Assembly: GCA_958450365.1 (NCBI GenBank)
Contig: CAUEEP010000733.1
Coordinates: forward strand, 2,376,001 to 2,440,000
From: Mesorhabditis belari
Lineage: Eukaryota; Nematoda; Chromadorea; Rhabditida; Rhabditidae
DNA length: 64,000 bases
Direction of reading: 5' to 3'
The translations under genes were made by a program, and so were the position numbers. The first letter of the stretch is position 1, and the number at the start of each line of letters is the position of its first letter. A model generated the notes under the pieces. That model did no database searches. It saw only the letters and a program-made list of their open reading frames with translations, and was not told the DNA's origin. Below, piece by piece: positions 57,601-64,000 of the stretch.

Positions 57601-58926
57601 GTCGCATTTCAGGCAATCGTCGGCATGTCTTATTCAGTCGGTTTCCTCGTTGGCCCAATGATTGGAGCATTTTTCTCGAAAATCGCTCCCGTTAACCAAT
57701 TCTACACAACACCTGCCTATTTCTCGATTGTGATGACGATCATCTATTTTCTCATTGTTTTCTTTGCCTTACCAGAAACTGGATTAAGAAGCCAGGTAAA
57801 ATTAAAGGACAGAGCTGAAAATTAAACTGCTTTCAGGTTGAGAAATTCAAAAGCTCAAGTCGTGTCAAACAATTGGTACATCCCGGAGAGCTTTTCAAGT
57901 TTTCCGCTATTGAAGCACCAGCAGAAAGTAGAGTTTTAAATATCAAACACATTTTATCCAAAATTACAGAGAAAGAACAAATCCAACATATTGGTTGGGT
58001 GTATTTTCTCTATCTTTTCTTGTACGCTGGACTTGAGTTCACTCTGCCATTCTTGACTCATGAACGATTCGGATTTGACAGGTTTGTGGTAATCGCATTA
58101 TTTTTATGTGCATTTGATCTAATCTTTTCACTTTCATCTTCTCGATTTTAGCATGCAGCAGGGTAAAATCTATCTCTTCAGGGGATTGCTCATGCTGCCG
58201 ATTCAAGGACATTTCGTACGAAAGACGCCGATGCACAGGTGAGAGAAATTGAATGGGGCTAATTTTGAATGATTTGCCCAAATTCAAACTGATCTTTCAA
58301 GTGTTTGACCCAAAAAATAACTGTGTTCCAATACAAAAACACTAATTCTAATCCAATAAGCTCGATTTTTAAAGATTGCCAGGAAAAACAGAAGCTCAGT
58401 TTCAAATATAAAATTCCAGACAAAAACTGGTTGCCCAAGTTGGATTGACATGCATTGTGCCAGCATTTCTTCTTTGTGCCATCGCTGAAAGTCTTCCAGT
58501 ACTCTACGCTGGATTGGCTCTTTATGCTATTGGTTGGTAGTGATGAAGAGTTGAATGAAGAATTAATAAATTCAGCTTCTGCAACTGTTGTGACGAGTCT
58601 GACTTGTTTGGTGACAAATGTTTATCCGACAAAGGATCACGGAGCTCTCGCTGGAGTTTTCAGAAGTTTAGGCGCTTTGAGCAGAGCATTGGGGCCAGTG
58701 TTGGCGGCTTCAGGTAAAGTTTGTTACTTATTTTAAAATCTATCTATGATCGATCATATCAGAATTTGATCGACTATGAATGGATTGTTTCAAAATAAGA
58801 CTCTTTTCAGTTTTCTGGCTTCTCGGACCCACTTTATGCTACACGATTGGCGCTTTCCTTCTCCTCATTCCACTTTATTTAGCCAGAAAAATACCGAACC
58901 CACCAAAAGTTGAAAAAGAAAACTAA
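54694..58926 (+). CDS. MFSD10-like (TETRAN) major facilitator transporter, 10 exons
   Basis: Exons 54694-54831, 56353-56449, 57081-57208, 57335-57469, 57613-57795, 57837-58081, 58152-58238, 58420-58532, 58576-58713 and 58811-58926 join in phase to 459 residues, close to the usual MFSD10 length. Motifs in order: VADMLAFTCILPLFPSIL (TM1); luminal loop with DWLFESI and ERYHNSFFGG, typical of MFSD10; GALSDTYGRKPLM, the MFS motif A; LSRVIGGLSKANINVATA; MSYSVGFLVGPMIGAFF; central cytoplasmic loop; YAGLEFTLPFLTHERF; NVYPTKDHGALAGVFRS; and final helices to PPKVEKEN. MFSD10 is described as an organic-anion efflux carrier; the substrate here is unknown. Intron 1 (1.5 kb) is filled by foldback and pogo-like elements. 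AATAAA at 59038-59043 lies 6 nt from the stop codon of the convergent gene. Confidence 0.9.
54927..55332. mobile_element. Foldback element in MFSD10 intron 1
   Basis: GGGGTGGGACAAATGCGACC at the left matches GGTCGCATTTGTCCCATCCC at the right. The arms continue through TTGCGCACCTGGACATTTGC and ATTCCGAATTTCGACAAA to GGCAAAAACTGCG near the centre (55125). Its ends match the element at 24422-24834, so both belong to one family. Non-coding, about 95 nt downstream of the exon 1 splice donor. Confidence 0.85.
55354..56310. mobile_element. Nested pogo/Tc1-like elements in MFSD10 intron 1
   Basis: The outer element starts CAGTCGACTCTCTATAACGG and ends CCGTTATAGAGAGTCGACTG, flanked by TA. Inside it a second element starts CAGTCGACTCTCGATATAAC (55438) and ends GTTATATTGAGAGTCGACTG (about 56241), again with TA on both sides. 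CAGTCGACTCTC-type ends with TA targets are like those of pogo/Tigger-type members of the Tc1 superfamily. No transposase frame is left. The inner element's left end has a perfect hairpin (55438-55488). Confidence 0.7.
56146..56238 (+). repeat. 15-nt tandem repeat, about 6 copies
   Basis: TTATATTGAGAGTCG repeats six times in a row, the last running into GAGAGTCGACTG at the end of the inner pogo-like element. The unit is the element's own terminal sequence, so the array probably arose by slippage or end duplication of the inverted repeat. Only point differences are seen. Confidence 0.9.
56450..57080. other. MFSD10-like intron 2
   Basis: A 631-nt intron between exons 2 and 3. The open frames in it on either strand are short and lack motifs. 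No repeat was recognised. Confidence 0.6.
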
Positions 58927-59048
58927 TTTTTTTATTGTCTAGCATAATGTGTTGATAAGAGCTGTGATTTGATCTCAAAACATTTCGCTTCCTTTCCCCT
59001 AAATCCTGTGATTTTCTCTATACGAGTGCCTTCCTTCAATAAATTTCT

Positions 59049-60335
59049 TTATTCTAAATCTTTTGAAAACCGAAATGTCGCATCGAGTTCGGCTTTTCGT
59101 TGATTGATTTCCTTCTTTTGTTTTCGTGAAAGCAATTTGTTGAGATACGATTGAACGGCTTTGTGGATTGCTTCTCGGCCGCCTGAAAAGAAAAATGTTC
59201 TTTAAAACATTGACTAAACAATAGCTGGTTCAGGCTCTTTCTTTTTTGAAAAAAGCAAAAGTTTCTGACGAGAGTGGGATTCGAACCCACGCCTCCGAAG
59301 AGACCAGTGCCTTAAACTGGCGCCTTAGACCGCTCGGCCATCTCGCCACGGTTGCAATGCGAAAACTTTTATGGGAAAAGGCACTGGATTGCCGTTCCTT
59401 TTGTCTAATCTAACAGAGAGTGACCCTTTTCAATGAAAATATCTATCGTAAACATGTTTACATTAGATTTTTCTGTCAGCAACTCTGCTTGAGCACATAA
59501 TTACCTCCACTTTTTCGCACTTTGTTGACGATTTGATGCAATCGTTTCATATTTTTCGCTCCAATGTACTGTCGTGCGAAAGCCTGAAAGTTAATAATGG
59601 GATTACTAAATGTTACTTGGGTTTTAGGCTAGAGTTTCATTTGAGATCTACTCGTTTTATGCTTGTAAAATCTCAGTTTTTAAAAAAGGAAGGCTTCCTG
59701 ATGATTATTAGATACAAAAATCTTATCTTAAAGTTCTCAAAAGAACAAACCTTTCCCCGTTGAACATATTCTTGCAAAGAATGAGCTGGATAGGGAAAAC
59801 TCCAATCAATCACTTCAGCTTTTTGCTTCTCTTCTTTCTCAACTTCATTCTTCGCCACATCCAAGAGATCATCAGCTTTCGGTTTATCTTCAGAATTCTC
59901 TGACTCTTCCTGTTCTTCATCTTGAGATTCTTCTGTTTTTGGTTTATCTTCAGAATTCTCTTCAATGTTTTCTGGAGTTGTAGTTGGCTCAGTTTCTTCA
60001 TTCTGTTCTTCATCGTCTTCAGATTTTGATTCTTCGGTGGTTTCAGTAATGGCTTCAGTTGTAGCTTCTGGATTCTCTTCAGAATCCTCATCATTAACTT
60101 CTGCAGCTTCTGTTGTACTTTCCAGACCAAGCGTTGAACTCAAATCTGTGGCTTCTGTCGGAGCAGCATCAAAATTCAACTCCACATTCTCATCCGTTGA
60201 ATTTGAATCCGAATAATCAACTTCTGTCGTTGTCGGAGCTTCTGTTGTCGTCGTTTTCTTCAAACTTTTCGACTTCTTGTATCCATTAGCAGAAATAAAC
60301 AAAATAAGAAAAACAGCAAGGCAAATCGATCTCAT
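59049..60335 (-). CDS. Secreted acidic, Thr/Glu-rich protein, 3 exons
   Basis: Minus-strand exons 60335-59751, 59583-59505 and 59182-59049 join in phase to 265 residues. I chose the ATG at 60335 because it begins a clear signal peptide (MRSICLAVFLILFISANG); the frame is open to 60401, but that start would bury it. Next come KKSKSLKK, a Thr-rich stretch (TTTTEAPTTTEVDY) and about 110 residues of Glu, Asp, Ser and Thr, with the block ENSEDKPK present twice. The C-terminal 90 residues are basic and helical, with SFPYPAHSLQEYVQRG and YLNKLLSRKQKKEINQR. No family recognised; an extracellular or vesicular acidic protein is the most that can be said. Intron 2 holds a tRNA-Leu gene on the same strand. 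An AATAAA overlaps the stop codon, and the gene converges on the MFSD10-like gene. Confidence 0.78.
59266..59347 (-). tRNA. tRNA-Leu(AAG), copy 2, in intron of the acidic-protein gene
   Basis: Class II tRNA of 82 nt: acceptor GGCGAGA with TCTCGTC, anticodon loop TTAAGGC (AAG), variable arm with TCTTCGG, and an intact T stem GTGGG/CCCAC around TTCGAAT. Discriminator A. On the minus strand the RNA is followed by GAAACTTTTGC, which gives a pol III terminator. It sits in intron 2 of the acidic-protein gene, on the same strand. All stems pair, so it is probably functional. Confidence 0.93.
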
Positions 60336-60953
60336 TTTCAAAGATGTGAGATCTGGCAGAGTGAAAGTCTGAGTTGAGTGTGCCACCAGAGAAGGAGCCA
60401 ATCACTCACTTGATGGGAATGTCTTATTGAGCCTTATAGACCTCCTCCCATCCTAGTCTTTTTCTCTTCCTGAAACCACTCGACTTGTGCACGTTTTTCG
60501 GGCACTTTTTCTCCAAATTTCATCTACTTGATCTTGAAATTTGTTCATGGGTGAGTAGATTTTAGTCTCCCTTTGGGTAAGTTCAAGGTGTTCCGCGGCA
60601 GAGGAGACAGGTCACAAGGGATGTGTCTCGGTTCAAGGTCTGGAAAATTTGAGGAAGTGGACTTTGTGATTGGAAATTTTGTCTAACTTGAAAAAAAGTG
60701 TTAGTGCTGGAACGATTTTGTGAACCAAAAGAGTAGCAAATTCAGTAAAAACAAAACTAAAATCTTGTAACATTAGAAGAAATTTGGGTACTTATGGGTT
60801 ATACATCCACAGCGACTCAACTAGGAATATACATCCACAAATTTGCATATCAAGCAAATTTCCAGAAGGTGGACAAATTCAAGATATGGATGTATTATAT
60901 ATTCCCAGTTGAGCCGTTCTTTTAATACAATTCTTTTACTCTTCGACGAATTT
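60336..60953. other. Upstream region of the acidic-protein gene
   Basis: Promoter side of the minus-strand gene that starts at 60335. From about 60790 the sequence is the repeat described at 60825-60945. No other gene. Confidence 0.4.
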
Positions 60954-61850
60954 TTGGATTGGTGAATTGAAAACTGCGGGCTATTGTCATATGTGACAGT
61001 TTGAGCACTTTCTTCAAAAGAAACCCATTTCGGTGTCAATGGAAAAGTTGTAGAGAATCAAAAATCAAGCTTATGTCCAAATTTTCAAAAAGATTCAAAA
61101 ACTGATTTTCAAGGGATGCCAAACTTACGAATTTTCACAAGACTTGCATTTTAAGCGAAACTACTAAGTGTATCTTTTTGGAAAGTTGGCTATAAGCCTA
61201 ATTTTTGAATCTCTACAACTTTTCTATCGCCACCAAAATGGGTTTCTTTTGAAGAAAGTGCTCAAACTGGGACATCTCCATTCCTCCATTTTTGAGTCTC
61301 ACACTTGTCTCACACACAAACCAAGATCCTACTACGAAAGAGAAATCCGCAAATTGCCTGTAAAATGGGCAGAAGTCGTCAATAATAATGGAAATTATTT
61401 GTCTAGAATCAATTTATCTTTTTTAAATTTGTTAGAATAAATTTTAGCCTTCAAAGTTTGGGGAGTTTTGGGCCATTCACCATGGACCTCGCCCCCATAG
61501 ATTACCTTTTAGGTTCGAGATCATGATTAGGCGACGAAAAAGGCCAAACAAAACAAAATCTAGATTTTAAAACCGTTAACCACATAGCTTTAATTGTATT
61601 CATTCTTGGCTGCGAGGTTTTGTTTGCTAACACTAGGTTTAACCGACTAGTTCTTTTTCATTAGTTTTGAAACGCACACCTTATACGTAAATGACAAAGT
61701 CCCGCAGTTTTCAATTCACCAACCCAATACATCCACAAATTTGCATATCAAACAAATTTCCAGAACATGGACAAATTCAAAATATGGATGTATTATATAT
61801 CCCATTTGAGCCGTTCTTTTAATACATTCTTTTACTCCGACGAATTACAT
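60825..61850 (+). repeat. Direct repeats of about 120 nt flanking mariner element D
   Basis: ATACATCCACAAATTTGC through CAAATTTCCAGAA and GGATGTATTATATATTCCC to TTGAGCCGTTCTTTTAATAC at 60829-60945 recurs at 61728-61850 with few changes. Mariner element D lies exactly between the copies. Each copy has its own internal inverted pair (TACATCCA / TGGATGTA). Confidence 0.8.
60954..61727 (+). mobile_element. Mariner-derived element D
   Basis: Begins TTGGATTGGTGAATTG and ends TTTTCAATTCACCAACCCAA before TA. The 5' half, with its internal AGTTGTAGAGAATC inverted pair, matches elements A-C. The 3' half is more decayed: RKLPVKWAEV is present once, followed by a degenerate form of the transposase C-terminus (GHSPWTSPP-like in shifted frames). 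Non-autonomous and probably the oldest of the four. Confidence 0.8.
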
Positions 61851-62536
61851 CCAACAACAACATCAACGCTTTCTCATAATCATTACGTATTTCTTTTTCC
61901 AAAATGCACGGAATAATGTATATTGTAGTAGATTTGTTGTTCACAATTGTAGATGAATAGAAGCCTTTCTGTTTTCATACCTGAAATAGGGTACGATAAA
62001 TATCATAATAATCATTATCATAGAATTTCAGCATCTCTAATCCCTTCCATAATACTTCCAAAAGCTGAAAAACAATGCCACCAACCCTTTCTCAAGACAA
62101 AAATTCATATTTAATTCAACATTTTCTTAAAATGTACCACCCAGAAAGGGAGAAATCGGCTCCTCAAAGCGGCTATCTTCACACAAAAGACTCAAAAGGG
62201 ATCGTCTCCCCGTTACGACTGATTTATTTTATGACCATTTCTTGGGTGGTTTTCGAGAAGAATAAATGGGAAAAGGAAAAGACTGAGAATTGAGAATCCT
62301 GCCGATCATTGCCTATCTTCATCCCCCTTGGGGTTTCTAATCCCCAGCCTATCCCCACCACTTACCCCCACATTTCTCCCACCACCCATTTTGTGACCAC
62401 ATCTGGATCGAGTTTTTACGACTGTGTTTAAGAAAGATTTTTCACCAATTTATTTGCAATCCCCTAATTCCTGAAAGTATTCAGAAAAGCTTTTTAAATG
62501 CTTATTTGTGCTCTTATCTTTTTTGACAAAATTTTC
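61851..62536. other. Intergenic, no supported gene
   Basis: AT-rich sequence with a short frame at 62075-62293 that shows no motif. The last 60 nt is the shared 3' flank of the tRNA-Leu segment. Confidence 0.4.
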
Positions 62537-62618
62537 TGACGAGAGTGGGATTCGAACCCACGCCTCCGAAGAGACCAGTGCCTTAAACTGGCGCCTTAGA
62601 CCTCTCGGCCACCTCGCC
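62537..62618 (-). tRNA. tRNA-Leu(AAG), copy 3, intergenic
   Basis: Class II tRNA with the same anticodon arm (TTAAGGC loop, AAG) and variable arm as copies 1 and 2. It differs by GGCGAGG in the acceptor, giving a G:T pair at the stem base, and by GAGAGG in the D loop. The T stem is intact. GAAAATTTTG follows on the minus strand and supplies a terminator. Flanks on both sides are recognisably related to those of copy 2. Probably functional. Confidence 0.9.
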
Positions 62619-64000
62619 ATGGCTTTGAGGGCAAAAATTTTGTTGAAAAGCACTTCAATGGCTTGCTGTCAATTTGCCTAATCTATTGCAATGTGTCAAA
62701 AAGAGACGCTTTTCAATAGAAAGATTCAAAATTGCTTTTCAAACAATTTTCAACTTCAAAGGTCAATCATCAATCGATAAATTGGTATCACGAACGGAAA
62801 TGGGAACATCTTTGATCAATTGCAAGAGATAGATTGTAATATCCGTTTCCCCTTTCGGAATGGTGAGCTGTCACCACCGATTTCCCCTCGATTTTCGTCG
62901 TTCGGTCGAATGAGAGAAAAGGGCCTGTTCACTGTGCCATGTGATCCGATTTGTGGTCGGAAAAACGCAGAGACCACAAACAACCTCAGCGACGAAGTTT
63001 TTGGCGAATGCATTAGATTGCAATTGCAAAAATTGATATCTTCCTTTATTTCGAAATCTTTTTGAATCATTTGATATTGTCTGTAGCTTTTATTTCTTTC
63101 ATTTTTCAAGATATTCAAATTCTATGAGAAGGATTTGAGGTTGGGTTGGTGTATGAGGGAGTCAAATTGACATGTGGTTGGGCTCTCCATCATTTGCATG
63201 AAAGGAGAAGGGGAGTCAATTTGAGGAAAGAGAAGGGGCAAAAGGATCCCCTCAATCCACTTCCAATGAACAGACTATGACTGGTCACTCATCCTTTCAT
63301 GGGTAAGTTTAGTTTAGCTCTTGAGTGAAGGAAAAAGGGAAAGATTTGAAAGAGATTTTGTTAGGCAAAGGATTCTGATTCTGAAGCAATAAATTGACAA
63401 GAAAATGAATCAAAACCTTGCGCTTTTTATTAGCTTAACAAAATTAACTTCACTTGTTTGGTTTTTCCATAAGACACTCACCACTGCGAGTGTTTCAGCT
63501 CAAGAAGCCAACTTCACAATCCTTTTCATATCTTGCATGGATATTGTTCCTGTTTTGAGCATTGAGAAGCATTGAGCACTTTCTTGGTACACATCCCTTT
63601 GTGTATTGGCGTGTGGAAAACCAATCCCCGCTTCTGGTTGGAACAAGGGAGGCTGCTCTCTGCCTCTTCCCCTCTTCCCCTCTTCCCACCCATCGGCACC
63701 CTTTGACTACTCACTCCCCTCCCTTCCCCCTTCCACTCAATGTTCTTTTCTTTCACCCAAACTCTTTTCCTTCTTTGTCATTCCTTTACCCTTTCCAAAT
63801 ATCCTGCTCTCTTTAAAACCCTTTTCTCCGTGTTCACAAATGCGCACCCCCATGAATACATGCTAATTCGTACGAAACCCCGACTTTCCTTTACCAATGC
63901 TGTTACCTTTTTTTGTATGAATATCAGCTAGTTCAAAAGTGTAGTACTCTTTCAAGAGAATATCACTGAGCTAAAATTACACTTTTGGCTCATATGGCTA
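62619..64000. other. Intergenic, no supported gene
   Basis: The first 100 nt is the 5' flank shared with the other tRNA-Leu copies. Overlapping open frames on both strands at 62816-63118 and 63495-63931 conflict with each other, and the second set lies in pyrimidine-rich sequence. No splice-consistent gene was found. Confidence 0.4.

Noticed and set aside
59673..60401. Acidic-protein start at 60401 and read-through to 59673
   Set aside because: The longer N-terminus hides a clear signal peptide at the internal ATG, and the C-terminal extension is intron sequence beyond a GTTTGT donor.
63495..63931. Small protein genes near the right end
   Set aside because: Overlapping frames on both strands in pyrimidine-rich sequence, with no splice sites, signal peptide or motifs.

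Overview
The window looks like nuclear DNA of a rhabditid-type nematode. It is AT-rich. Genes are cut into many small exons by introns that are often only 38-50 nt long, with GTAAG/GTGAG donors and TTTTCAG or TTTTAG acceptors. The gene families also fit: a CAP/VAP-like secreted protein, a DUF19-like cysteine-rich secreted protein, a TAK1/MOM-4-like kinase and a mucin-like protein. Mariner-derived elements and foldback (MITE-like) elements are frequent. I see no operon-like clustering, rRNA, CRISPR or bacterial features. All gene models below were built by hand from splice signals and codon phase.

Layout. 0-8.9 kb is a decayed region. It holds tandem relics of a DUF19-like gene (about 1.1-1.75 kb) and their intact relative (7155-8041, +), a CAP-domain gene lacking its CAP1 motif (3073-4585, -), a mariner transposase fragment (about 6.19-6.44 kb), and several tRNA-like repeats. 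9265-12846 (+) is a nine-exon protein kinase with a long unrecognised C-terminus. 14101-18245 (-) is an SLC17/sialin-like transporter. 18.2-32.2 kb has no convincing gene and is rich in hairpin elements, SINE-like repeats, a 31-nt tandem repeat and mariner derivatives. 32244-42575 (+) is an FGFRL1-like receptor with three Ig domains, one membrane span and a 5.2-kb first intron. 42.6-48.1 kb holds hairpins, a mariner derivative and possible gene scraps. 48119-52081 (+) is a secreted Ser/Thr-rich mucin-like protein. 54694-58926 (+) is an MFSD10-like MFS transporter whose first intron is packed with transposon derivatives. 59049-60335 (-) is a secreted acidic protein that converges on MFSD10 tail to tail. 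60.3-64 kb is intergenic, with one more mariner derivative.

Three tRNA-Leu(AAG) genes lie on the minus strand. One is in an intron of the mucin gene (antisense), one in an intron of the acidic-protein gene (same strand) and one is intergenic. All are copies of one segment, and the mucin-intron copy also carries the splice-acceptor/exon edge of the acidic-protein gene.

The protein genes do not form one pathway: secreted or surface proteins, two transporters, one kinase and one receptor. What ties the window together is the heavy load of foldback and tRNA-derived repeats placed in introns, often beside splice sites. I did not find a clearly new multi-gene system. The most unusual points are the tRNA-Leu segment duplication, the kinase's C-terminal region and the nested foldback elements.
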